Shown: positions 44,321 to 53,018 of the stretch, piece by piece
Layout of the letters: each line of letters opens with the position of its first letter
Position numbering within the stretch: position 1 is the first letter of the stretch
Source of the DNA: Hyphomicrobiales bacterium
Lineage (GTDB): Bacteria > Pseudomonadota > Alphaproteobacteria > Rhizobiales > Rhizobiaceae
Direction: 5' to 3'
DNA: 64,000 bases
Assembly (NCBI GenBank): GCA_900466475.1
Contig: UBMI01000007.1
Span: 18,569 to 82,568 of the forward strand
Position numbers and translations under genes: made by a program
Notes under the pieces: generated by a model
Database searches by the model: none
Seen by the model: only the letters and a program-made list of their open reading frames with translations
What the model was told of the DNA's origin: nothing

Positions 44321-45601
44321 ATGTTTACGAGACGCGATTTTCTGAAGACGACGGCCGCCGGCGGAGCCGCGCTTGCTGCGTCCGGCCTGGCTGCGCCGGC
44401 AATCGGCCAGACGGCGGCTATCAAACTTGGTTACGTCAGTCCGCAGACCGGTCCGCTTGCCGCTTTCGGCGAGGCTGACAAGTTCGTCATCGATTCCTTC
44501 CTGGCAACGACCAAGAAGCTCGGCCTCAGCTATGAAGTCGTGGTCAAGGACAGCCAGTCCAACCCCAACCGCGCCGCCGAAGTTGCCAAGGAACTGATCG
44601 TCGACGACCAGATCAACCTCATGCTGGTATCCTCAACGCCGGAGACGACCAACCCGGTTTCCACGACCTGCGAAGGCGAGGGCATGCCCTGCATTTCGAC
44701 GGTCGCGCCCTGGCAGCCCTGGTTTATCGGCCAGCAGGGTAATCCGGGCGACCCTGCCTCATGGAAACCCTTCGACTATGCCTATCATTTCTTCTGGGGG
44801 CTGGAGGATATCATTGCCGTCTTCACCGGCATGTGGGGCCAGATCGAAACCAACAAGAAGATCGGCGGGCTGTTTCCGAACGACGGAGATGGCAATGCCT
44901 GGGGCGACAAGGTCGTCGGCTTTCCGCCCGTGCTCGAAAAGCTCGGTTATGGTTTGACCGATACCGGCCGCTACCAGAACCTGACGGATGATTTCTCCGC
45001 GCAGATCAACGCCTTCAAGCAGGCGCAAACCGAAATCCTGACAGGCGTGATGATCCCGCCCGACCTCACCACCTTCTGGAACCAGGCCAAGCAGCAGGGT
45101 CTGAAGCCCAAGATTGCCTCGATCGGCAAGGCGCTTCTTTTCCCGCAGACCGTCGAGGCGCTTGGCAATGCCGGCCACAATCTGTCGACGGAAGTCTGGT
45201 GGACACCGAGCCATCCGTTCAAATCCTCACTGACCGGTGAGACGACGGCTGCGGTTGCTGACGCCTTTACGAATTCCACCGGTCGTCCCTGGACGCAGCC
45301 GATCGGCTTTGCCCATGCCCTGTTCGAACTCGCCGTCGACGTCATGAAGCGCGCCGGCGATGTCAGTGATGGTGATGCGGTGGCGAAGGCGATCGGGGAA
45401 ACCAAGCTCGATACGCTGGTCGGACCGATTGCCTGGGGCAATGAGAAGCTTCCGCCTTTCGCTCAGAAAAACGTCGCCAAGACGCCGCTGGTCGGCGGTC
45501 AGTGGCGGCTGAAATCGGGCGGCGGCTACGATCTCGTCGTCGTCGAAAATGGCCTTGCACCCAACGTGCCGCTCGGCGGCAAGCTCGAAGCCCTTGCGTA
45601 G
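44321..45601 (+). CDS. Liv-type ABC importer solute-binding protein, Tat signal
   Basis: A 426-residue periplasmic binding protein of the amide/branched-chain amino acid family. It has a twin-arginine signal (TRRDFLKTTAAGGAALA, cleavage after APAIGQ). The mature start is AIKLGYVSPQTGPLAAFGEA. ATG 44321 has GGGAGGA five bases upstream; an ATG at 44309 is also possible. In aromatic-catabolism loci such receptors bind aromatic acids or phenols, so I infer import of the pathway substrate. Confidence 0.87.
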   Translation: MFTRRDFLKTTAAGGAALAASGLAAPAIGQTAAIKLGYVSPQTGPLAAFGEADKFVIDSFLATTKKLGLSYEVVVKDSQSNPNRAAEVAKELIVDDQINLMLVSSTPETTNPVSTTCEGEGMPCISTVAPWQPWFIGQQGNPGDPASWKPFDYAYHFFWGLEDIIAVFTGMWGQIETNKKIGGLFPNDGDGNAWGDKVVGFPPVLEKLGYGLTDTGRYQNLTDDFSAQINAFKQAQTEILTGVMIPPDLTTFWNQAKQQGLKPKIASIGKALLFPQTVEALGNAGHNLSTEVWWTPSHPFKSSLTGETTAAVADAFTNSTGRPWTQPIGFAHALFELAVDVMKRAGDVSDGDAVAKAIGETKLDTLVGPIAWGNEKLPPFAQKNVAKTPLVGGQWRLKSGGGYDLVVVENGLAPNVPLGGKLEALA

Positions 45602-45654
45602 GGCGCACGTCCGCCCGGCTCTGCGGCCGGGCGGATACTCGCGGAGATTGGCCG

Positions 45655-46374
45655 ATGCCCATCCTGGAACTTAATGATGTCTCGAAGTCCTTCGGCGCGC
45701 TCGTCGTTGCAGAGGATATCAGCTTTTCGGTCGAGCCTGGCGAGGCGCTCGGGGTCATCGGACCGAATGGCGCCGGCAAATCCACGCTCTTCAATCTGAT
45801 CAACGGCAATCTGTCCGTTGCGGGCGGCGCCATCAGCTTCGACGGCCGCGACGTTACCCATGCGCCGCCGATGCAGCGCTGCCTTGCCGGCATGGGCCGC
45901 ACCTTCCAGATCCCGCAACCTTTCGAGCGCCTGACTGTCTATGAAAACCTTCTGGTCGCAGGCGCTTTTGGTACCCGGGCGAGGGAAGCCGATGTCGCAG
46001 GCTTCTGCGCCGATATCCTGGTCGAGACCGGCCTGATTGGCAAAGCCAACAGGCCGGCGGCATCGCTCACTCTTTTGGAGCGTAAACGGCTGGAACTCGC
46101 CCGTGCGCTTGCCACCAAGCCGAAGCTACTGCTCCTCGACGAAATCGCCGGCGGCCTGACGGAGGGCGAGTGCCGGCAGCTCGTTGCGACGATCAGGCGC
46201 GTTCATCAGCGCGGCATGACCATCATCTGGATCGAGCACGTGCTGCATGCGCTGACGGCGGTTGCCGAGCGCATCCTGGTCCTCAATTTCGGACGGGTCG
46301 TCGGCATCGGTGCGCCGGAGGCGATCATGGCTTCGGACGAGGTGCGCACCATCTATCTCGGCATGGAGGTCTGA
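45655..46374 (+). CDS. Liv-type ABC importer ATPase (LivG-like)
   Basis: A 239-residue ATPase: Walker A GPNGAGKS, Walker B LLLLDEIAGGL. The signature region reads LTLLERKRLELARAL, the variant usual in LivG proteins. ATG 45655 begins the conserved strand. Its stop overlaps the next ATPase by one base (TGATG). Confidence 0.88.
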   Translation: MPILELNDVSKSFGALVVAEDISFSVEPGEALGVIGPNGAGKSTLFNLINGNLSVAGGAISFDGRDVTHAPPMQRCLAGMGRTFQIPQPFERLTVYENLLVAGAFGTRAREADVAGFCADILVETGLIGKANRPAASLTLLERKRLELARALATKPKLLLLDEIAGGLTEGECRQLVATIRRVHQRGMTIIWIEHVLHALTAVAERILVLNFGRVVGIGAPEAIMASDEVRTIYLGMEV

Positions 46375-47096
46375 TGGCAAGCCTTCTTGAGATCCGCGGC
46401 CTGACGGCTTTTTACGGCGACTTCCAGGCTATTTTCGGCATCGACATTGATCTCGATGCCGGTGAGACGATTGCCGTCATCGGCGCCAACGGAGCGGGAA
46501 AGTCGACGCTGATGCGCTCGATCGCTGGCGTGATTGCGAACCGGGCGGACATGGTCCTGCATCGGGGCGAGGCGATCGGTGCAATGCCTGCCTTTGATGT
46601 CGTGCGTCGCGGCATCGCTCTCGTGCCGGAAGGGCGCAAGCTCTTCGCTTCGCTGACGGTGGAAGAGAATTTGCAGATCGGCGGCTATGGCTCCAAGCGC
46701 TCCGGACCGTGGTCGTTGGAAAGCGTCTACGCTCTGTTTCCGGTCCTGAAAGAGCGACGCGGCAGTCCGGCGACAGCACTTTCCGGCGGCCAACAGCAGA
46801 TGGTGGCAATCGGCCGGGCCCTGATGTCGAACCCGGAAATCCTTCTCTGCGATGAGCTCAGTCTGGGCCTGGCGCCTGTCGTCATCAAAGACATCTACGC
46901 CGCCTTCACTCGTATTCGTGCAGCCGGGATGGCGATCGTCGTCGTCGAGCAGGACATCGCCCAGGCCCTGAAGGTCGCCGATCGCATCTATTGCATGATG
47001 GAGGGACGGATCACACTCACCGGGCGCCCTCGCGATCTCGACCGGGCCGAAATCCATGCAGCCTATTTTGGAGCGGAGAGCGATGAACTGGCTTGA
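46374..47096 (+). CDS. Liv-type ABC importer ATPase (LivF-like)
   Basis: A 240-residue ATPase: Walker A GANGAGKS, signature LSGGQQQMVAIGRAL, Walker B LLCDELSLGLAP. LivF-type proteins pair with LivG. It overlaps the permease gene that follows by 14 bases. Confidence 0.88.
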   Translation: MASLLEIRGLTAFYGDFQAIFGIDIDLDAGETIAVIGANGAGKSTLMRSIAGVIANRADMVLHRGEAIGAMPAFDVVRRGIALVPEGRKLFASLTVEENLQIGGYGSKRSGPWSLESVYALFPVLKERRGSPATALSGGQQQMVAIGRALMSNPEILLCDELSLGLAPVVIKDIYAAFTRIRAAGMAIVVVEQDIAQALKVADRIYCMMEGRITLTGRPRDLDRAEIHAAYFGAESDELA

Positions 47097-47946
47097 TACG
47101 CTTCTTCAAGGGGTATTGCTTGGCGGGCTCTATGCGCTGTTTGCGGCCGGCCTCAGTCTGGTCTTCGGGATCATGAGGCTTGTCAATCTCGCCCACGGCG
47201 ACCTCATCGTGCTGGCAGCATTCTTGATCCTGCTTCTCGTCTCTTCGCTTGGCCTTGATCCATTCATCGCGGCGCTGATTGCCGCACCCCTGATGTTTGC
47301 GATCGGCTGGCTGCTGCAATACCACCTTCTCAACCGCACGCTCGGCAAGGATGTCCTGCCGCCACTGCTTGTGACCTTTGGCCTCTCCATCGTCATCCAG
47401 AACGGTCTTCTGGAGGCCTTCACGGCCGACAGCAGAAGGATCTCCGTCGGCTCGCTGGAGACGGCGTCGCTGCAACTGGGGAGCATCAATGCCGGCCTGA
47501 TGCCGCTCCTGACCTTCGGCTCGGCAGTCGTGGTCATCGTCGCCTTGAACCAGCTCATCTATCGCACGGCCCTTGGGCGCGCCTTCCGCGCGACGTCGGA
47601 TGATGTGGTCACCGCCGGCCTGATGGGTATTCGCCCGAATTCGATCTTCGCCATCGCCACGGGCCTGGCGATGATGATTGTTACCATCGCCGCACTCTAT
47701 CTCGGCATGCGGGCGAATTTCGATCCGACAGCCGGGCCGGCACGGCTGATCTATGCTTTCGAAGCGGTGATCATCGGCGGTCTCGGATCGCTCTGGGGCA
47801 CACTTGCCGGCGGTATCATCCTCGGGCTGGCGCAGACGATCGGCGCCGCCGTCAATCCGGAATGGCAGATCCTTGCCGGGCATCTCGCCTTCCTGATCGT
47901 CCTGCTCCTGCGTCCGCGCGGCCTCTTTCCGCGCGCTGTCGATTGA
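47083..47946 (+). CDS. Liv-type ABC importer permease (LivH-like)
   Basis: A 287-residue permease with the LivH start GVLLGGLYALFAAGLSLVFG, IMRLVNLAHGD, and the conserved loop LGRAFRATSDD. ATG 47083 (GGAGCGGAG upstream) is chosen over 47056, which lies deep in the ATPase gene. Confidence 0.88.
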   Translation: MNWLDTLLQGVLLGGLYALFAAGLSLVFGIMRLVNLAHGDLIVLAAFLILLLVSSLGLDPFIAALIAAPLMFAIGWLLQYHLLNRTLGKDVLPPLLVTFGLSIVIQNGLLEAFTADSRRISVGSLETASLQLGSINAGLMPLLTFGSAVVVIVALNQLIYRTALGRAFRATSDDVVTAGLMGIRPNSIFAIATGLAMMIVTIAALYLGMRANFDPTAGPARLIYAFEAVIIGGLGSLWGTLAGGIILGLAQTIGAAVNPEWQILAGHLAFLIVLLLRPRGLFPRAVD

Positions 47947-47955
47947 GGCCGCCCC

Positions 47956-49071
47956 ATGACCACGGGTTTGGAAACGATGACGAGCGATAGCCAGGCAGAT
48001 CAGGACTGGCGGATCGAAACAGGCACACGCCTGTCGCGGGCCTTTTCATTCGTCTGCCTGGTTGCGTTCGCCGCCCTTGCGGTCGCACCGCTTTTGCTGT
48101 CGCGCGGCGTAGTGCAGGATCTGTTCTTCATTCTGACGATGCTGACGCTGGCGCAGAGCTGGAACCTGCTTGCAGGTTATGCGGGGCTGATTTCGGTCGG
48201 CCAGCAGCTCTTCGTCGGTTGCGGCGCCTATGCTCTCTTCGGCCTTGTCATTCTTGCCGGGCTCGACCCGATATTCGCCATTCCGCTCGCCGGCGTTTCG
48301 GCCATGCTCATCGCCGTGCCGACCGCGTTCTTCGCCTTTCGCCTCTACGGTCCCTATTTTGCGATCGGAACGTGGGTGATCGCCGAAGTCGGGCGGCTGC
48401 TGCTTGCCCAATGGAAGGCGCTCGGCGGCGGCACCGGCACATCGCTGCCGCGGGATGCGACCCGCGACATGCTCGGCATTTCCCTCCTTGAAGACTGGTT
48501 CGGCATGCGTGCGGCAGCGGCAGCCGACGCCCTGTCCTTCTGGCTCGCGCTAATCGTTGCGGCTATCACAATTGCACTCGTCTACAAGCTGTTGCGCAGC
48601 CGGCAGGGTCTCGGGCTTGCCGCAGTGCGCGACAACGAGACGGCGGCGCGTGCGCTAGGCGTCGATGCACGCCGGTTGAAGACGATGATCTATCTGCTCA
48701 CAGCCTTCATTACCGGCATCATCGGCGCGCTCATCTATCTCCAGAAGGCGCGGATATCGCCCGACGCCGCCTTCTCGCTGACCGACTGGACGGCCTACGT
48801 CATCTTCATCACCGTCATCGGCGGCATCGGCACGATCGAAGGGCCGATCCTTGGCGTACTGGTCTTCTTCTTCCTGCAGAACGCCTTTTCGGCCTACGGC
48901 TCCTGGTACCTTCTGGCACTTGGAGCGCTCGCCGTCGTCACCATGCTGTTTGCACCCCGGGGTCTCTGGGGGCTGATATCCGACCGTACCGGCTTCGAAC
49001 TCTTTCCGGTTCGTCGCCTGCTCAGGGGCGGACTTGTTGTACCAAATGAAAAGGGAGGGCCGAATGGCTGA
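47956..49071 (+). CDS. Liv-type ABC importer permease (LivM-like)
   Basis: A 371-residue permease with an extra N-terminal extension typical of LivM, then QSWNLLAGYAGLISVGQQLF and the loop GLGLAAVRDNETAARALGVD. It completes the five-part importer. Its 3' end overlaps the hydroxylase start by eight bases, which ties transport to catabolism. Confidence 0.88.
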   Translation: MTTGLETMTSDSQADQDWRIETGTRLSRAFSFVCLVAFAALAVAPLLLSRGVVQDLFFILTMLTLAQSWNLLAGYAGLISVGQQLFVGCGAYALFGLVILAGLDPIFAIPLAGVSAMLIAVPTAFFAFRLYGPYFAIGTWVIAEVGRLLLAQWKALGGGTGTSLPRDATRDMLGISLLEDWFGMRAAAAADALSFWLALIVAAITIALVYKLLRSRQGLGLAAVRDNETAARALGVDARRLKTMIYLLTAFITGIIGALIYLQKARISPDAAFSLTDWTAYVIFITVIGGIGTIEGPILGVLVFFFLQNAFSAYGSWYLLALGALAVVTMLFAPRGLWGLISDRTGFELFPVRRLLRGGLVVPNEKGGPNG

Positions 49072-50818
49072 CATCACCACCGACGTCTTGATCATAGGCA
49101 CGGGACCTGCGGGTTCGGCGACCGCCGCATTGCTTGCGAGCTACGGTCTGGAGCCGCTTATCATCAATCGCTATCGCTGGCTCGCCAATACGCCACGCGC
49201 GCATATCACCAACCAGCGCACGATGGAGGTCCTGCGCGATCTCGGCCGGGACGTTGAAGACGAGGCCTATCTCTTTGCGACGGAACAGGACCTGATGGGC
49301 CAGAACGTCTTCTGTACGGCGGTTGCCGGCGAGGAAATCGGCCGCATGCAGAGCTGGGGCAATCATCCACTGTCACGTGCCGAACATCTCCTGTCCTCGC
49401 CAGGGCGGATGAACGACCTGCCGCAGACCTATATGGAGCCGCTGCTCTTCAAGACGGCCTGCTCGCGCGGCGCCCAGTCGCGCATGTCGACCGAATATTT
49501 GAGCCACGTCCAGGACGCGGGTGGAGTCACGACGACCTGCCTCGACCGCCTGACGGGCAAGGAAGTGACGATCCGCTCGAAATTCCTCGTCGGCGCAGAC
49601 GGCGGCAATTCGAAGGTCGCCGAACATGTCGGCCTATCCTTCGAAGGCCGCATGGGCGTTGCCGGTTCGATGAACATCCTCTTCGAGGCGGATCTGTCGC
49701 GTTATGTCGCCCATCGTCCTTCCGTGCTCTACTGGGTACTGCAGCCCGGCGCCGATGTCGGCGGCATAGGCATGGGCCTCGTGCGCATGGTGCGGCCCTG
49801 GAATGAGTGGTTGATCGTCTGGGGCTATGACATTAACCAGCCGGCACCTGCCGTCGACGACGCCTTTGCAACCAAGGTTGTGCGTGAACTGGTCGGCGTT
49901 CCCGACCTTGAACCAAAGATCAAGTCGGTCTCCACCTGGACGGTCAACAACATGTATGCGACGACCCTGTCGAGCGGCCGGGTGTTCTGCATGGGCGACG
50001 CAGTGCACCGTCATCCGCCATCGAATGGCTTGGGCTCCAACACCTCGATCCAGGATGGGTTCAACCTCGCCTGGAAGCTTGCCATGGTGATCCGAGGACA
50101 GGCCGGAATGGGCCTCCTCGACAGCTATCAGGCCGAGCGCGCGCCGATCGCCAAACAGATCGTCACTCGCGCCAACAAGTCGATCGAGGAATTCGGTCCG
50201 ATCTTCAAGGCGCTTGGCCTCCTGGATTCCGTCGATCCCGTCAAGATGCAGCAGAACATGGACGCACGTTGCGATGACGGTGAGGCTGCCGAACGCCAGC
50301 GTGCGGCAATCCGCGATGCCATTGCCTATAAGGTCTATGAATTTGACGCTCATGGCGTCGAAATGAATCATCGCTATGCATCGAACGCGGTCGTCAAGGA
50401 CGGGCAGGCGGAGCCCGCCTTCGAAAAGGATGCCGAACTTCATTGCCAGCCGACGACCTGGCCAGGTGCACGGCTTCCGCATGTCTGGTTGTTCGGGGCG
50501 CAGGGAGAAAAGGTTTCCAGTCTCGATCTTACCGGTCACGGGCTCTTCACGATCCTGACCGGGATCGGTGGCGACGGCTGGATTTCCGCGGCAAAGGCGC
50601 TTTCAAAGGAATTCGCGGTGCCGATCACTGTGCACAAGATCGGTCCCCGCCAGATTTGGCAGGACCTGACGGGAGACTGGGCACGCGCCCGCGAGATCAG
50701 CGATTCCGGCGCCCTGCTCGTTCGTCCCGACCATCATGTCGCTTGGCGTTCAGATGTAGCGGCTTCCGAGCCGGAAGCAGAACTGCGCCGCGTGCTGAAA
50801 ACAATCCTGGATCGGTGA
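49064..50818 (+). CDS. FAD-dependent aromatic hydroxylase (phenol/resorcinol hydroxylase type)
   Basis: A 584-residue class A flavoprotein monooxygenase of the TfdB/phenol 2-monooxygenase group. The FAD-binding motif is VLIIGTGPAGSATA, the DG motif FLVGADGGNSKVAE, and the GD motif VFCMGDAVHRHPPSNGLGSN. The C-terminal thioredoxin-like domain is present. AGGGAGG precedes ATG 49064. Placed before a hydroxyquinol-type dioxygenase, it most likely hydroxylates a dihydroxybenzene such as resorcinol to hydroxyquinol; the exact substrate is inferred. Confidence 0.87.
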   Translation: MADITTDVLIIGTGPAGSATAALLASYGLEPLIINRYRWLANTPRAHITNQRTMEVLRDLGRDVEDEAYLFATEQDLMGQNVFCTAVAGEEIGRMQSWGNHPLSRAEHLLSSPGRMNDLPQTYMEPLLFKTACSRGAQSRMSTEYLSHVQDAGGVTTTCLDRLTGKEVTIRSKFLVGADGGNSKVAEHVGLSFEGRMGVAGSMNILFEADLSRYVAHRPSVLYWVLQPGADVGGIGMGLVRMVRPWNEWLIVWGYDINQPAPAVDDAFATKVVRELVGVPDLEPKIKSVSTWTVNNMYATTLSSGRVFCMGDAVHRHPPSNGLGSNTSIQDGFNLAWKLAMVIRGQAGMGLLDSYQAERAPIAKQIVTRANKSIEEFGPIFKALGLLDSVDPVKMQQNMDARCDDGEAAERQRAAIRDAIAYKVYEFDAHGVEMNHRYASNAVVKDGQAEPAFEKDAELHCQPTTWPGARLPHVWLFGAQGEKVSSLDLTGHGLFTILTGIGGDGWISAAKALSKEFAVPITVHKIGPRQIWQDLTGDWARAREISDSGALLVRPDHHVAWRSDVAASEPEAELRRVLKTILDR

Positions 50819-50825
50819 GGTCGTT

Positions 50826-51710
50826 ATGGGTGCTGAAGAAAACGGTTATTTCACCGAGGAAAATTCCGTCGATGTCGTCATAAGCCGCAATGCGGGGGCA
50901 AAGAGCGAACGGCTGAAGCAGATCATGGAGGTTGTCACCCGCAAGCTCCACGAGGCGGTGAAGGAACTCGAGCCGACGCAGGAGGAGTGGATGGATGCGA
51001 TCCTCTTCCTCACGCGCACCGGCCATACCTGCACCGACTGGCGGCAAGAATTCATTCTGCTGTCGGACGTGCTCGGTGTTTCGATGCTGGTCGACGCGAT
51101 CAACAATCGCAAGCCCACCGGCGCCTCGGAAAGCACCGTGCTTGGCCCGTTCCATGTCGCCGACGCGCCGGAATTGCCTATGGGCGCCAATATCTGCCTC
51201 GACCACAAGGGCGAAGACATGGTCATCAGCGGCCGCATACTGGATACCGACGGCAAGCCGGTCGCCGGCGCCGTTCTCGATGTCTGGCAGGCCAATGACG
51301 AAGGTTTCTATGACGTGCAGCAGCAGGGCATTCAGCCGGATTTCAATCTGCGCGGCGTCTTCCGAACGGGTGAGGACGGGCGCTACTGGTTCCGCGCCGT
51401 CAAGCCCAAATATTACCCGATTCCCGATGACGGACCGGTTGGGCAGATGCTGGGCGCGCTCGGCCGTCACCCCTACAGGCCGGCGCATCTGCATTACATC
51501 ATCAAGGCGGAAGGGTTCGAGACGCTCGTCACACACATCTTTGATCCCGACGATCCCTATATCCGTTCGGACGCGGTGTTTGGCGTCAAGGAGAGCCTTC
51601 TCGCCGACTTCAGATTGACTGAGGATCCCGCGCACGCCAGGGAACTCGGCTTCGAGGGGAAATTCTGGCAGGTCGAGCACGATTTCGTGCTGGCGCCAGT
51701 TAAGTCTTAG
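50826..51710 (+). CDS. Hydroxyquinol 1,2-dioxygenase (second intradiol dioxygenase)
   Basis: A 294-residue intradiol dioxygenase. The dimerisation domain is LEPTQEEWMDAILFLTRTGH; the iron ligands are Tyr in EGFYDVQ, Tyr in YYPIPDDGPVG and two His in RPAHLHY. It matches hydroxyquinol 1,2-dioxygenases more closely than the copy at 42336. It sits seven bases after the hydroxylase, so it probably receives that enzyme's product. Confidence 0.88.
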   Translation: MGAEENGYFTEENSVDVVISRNAGAKSERLKQIMEVVTRKLHEAVKELEPTQEEWMDAILFLTRTGHTCTDWRQEFILLSDVLGVSMLVDAINNRKPTGASESTVLGPFHVADAPELPMGANICLDHKGEDMVISGRILDTDGKPVAGAVLDVWQANDEGFYDVQQQGIQPDFNLRGVFRTGEDGRYWFRAVKPKYYPIPDDGPVGQMLGALGRHPYRPAHLHYIIKAEGFETLVTHIFDPDDPYIRSDAVFGVKESLLADFRLTEDPAHARELGFEGKFWQVEHDFVLAPVKS

Positions 51711-51829
51711 TCGGGACAGGTGGTCGCCGCTTCGACCAAAGGTGTCTCGTCGTCGCAAAGGGCGTCATTGGCATGCGGCTGTCGGTTGGCGCTGAGAGAC
51801 TGATATTCCTCGGAATATGCTGGAACAGT

Positions 51830-52867
51830 TCAGGCTTCTTTCGACGCATTCCGAAGCCGTTTATGCCGGCCTCGTTGAGGGGCGGTGGCGGATGCATCGT
51901 CCGTGTCCGCCGTCTCTTTGGCCATCCGCGAGGCGCGCCATTGGGCCGGGGTTAATCCCAGATGCTGCTTGAAGGCGCGCTGGAAGGCAGCTTCAGATCG
52001 ATAACCGGCCAGATCGGCTGCCGCAGCGGTCGATGTCGTCTGCACCCGCAGCGCATTCGCAGCGAGCGTGATGCGAACGTCCTGGAGAAGGTCGGTAGCG
52101 GAGCGGCCCAAACTGCTCTGGAAGTAGCGCGCCAAACTTGCACGAGACAAGTTGCAGAGGCTTGCCAGTTTCGAAAGCGTCCATGGGCGGGCGGGTTCGA
52201 AGAAGATCGCGTTGAGCGCAGGAGCGAGCCTGACATGGCTTGCGAGGGCGACCAGCCCGAGTGGTGCGTCATGGGATTGACTTGCCAGCCGGAGCGCCAG
52301 CGTGAACAGCGCTGCTGAAAACGCATTCAACATCGCCTGACCGCCAATCCCCTCGACGTTCGCCTCGGCCCGCATGAGCGCCACCAGGGCCTCCATCTGT
52401 CGGCGCGTCACGGATTGTGGTGACGTCGCTGAGTTAGACGTTCCCCGTACGACCATCCGGGAACGCAGGTAAGTCCCCAGCAGTCGGTCATGCGGTGAGG
52501 CAAGCACGAAGCGGCCACAAAGCATGTCCAGCCGTTCGCCTTGGCCGGCATTCTCGCTGATCACCACATTCAGCCCTTGCCTCTGCGTCGCCTTCCCCGG
52601 CTCGGCGCCGCTGCCATCGGTCAGAACGTGAGGCGCTCCAGCGGGAACCAGCAGAATGTCGCCGGGCGTGAGACGTTGTTCTCTATTGCCGTAACTATCA
52701 TTCAGCCATGCCTCGCCGCTCAATATCACGTGATAAACGATGTCCTGGACGGGGCCTTGTTCATAGGCAACCCGCCAAGGTGCACCGTAAAGGCAGTGAA
52801 GCTCCAGCTTGCCGGTGACCGGCATCATTTCGAGCAGACGACTGAGCCAATCGATGCCTTGTGACAT
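51830..52867 (-). CDS. AraC-family regulator with cupin sensor domain
   Basis: A 345-residue regulator of the cupin_6/AraC type. The N-terminal sensor has LTPGDILLVPAGAPHVLTD. The C-terminal DNA-binding domain has LSKLASLCNLSRASLARYFQ and AADLAGYRSEAAFQRAFKQH. ATG 52867 has AAGGGA upstream. It is divergent from the flavin disulfide oxidoreductase and probably controls it; regulators of this type often respond to redox stress or aromatic signals. Confidence 0.85.
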   Translation of the reverse strand: MSQGIDWLSRLLEMMPVTGKLELHCLYGAPWRVAYEQGPVQDIVYHVILSGEAWLNDSYGNREQRLTPGDILLVPAGAPHVLTDGSGAEPGKATQRQGLNVVISENAGQGERLDMLCGRFVLASPHDRLLGTYLRSRMVVRGTSNSATSPQSVTRRQMEALVALMRAEANVEGIGGQAMLNAFSAALFTLALRLASQSHDAPLGLVALASHVRLAPALNAIFFEPARPWTLSKLASLCNLSRASLARYFQSSLGRSATDLLQDVRITLAANALRVQTTSTAAAADLAGYRSEAAFQRAFKQHLGLTPAQWRASRMAKETADTDDASATAPQRGRHKRLRNASKEA

Positions 52868-53018
52868 GTCGATCCCTTCAAGATGAGTTGATCGAGCATG
52901 AATATGAGCTAAATCGGCATTAATCAAATCACGCCGCCATTATAGCCTGCTCCTATCGTCATTGCAGAAGCAGATCGCATTCGAAGCGCTCGGCTGCTGC
53001 CAGCTCACGGAGAGTCCC

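Noticed and set aside
47017..47883. Long open minus-strand frame within the LivH gene.
   Set aside because: The opposite strand encodes a full permease with membrane segments; this frame is hydrophilic and repetitive in composition, as expected of antisense.
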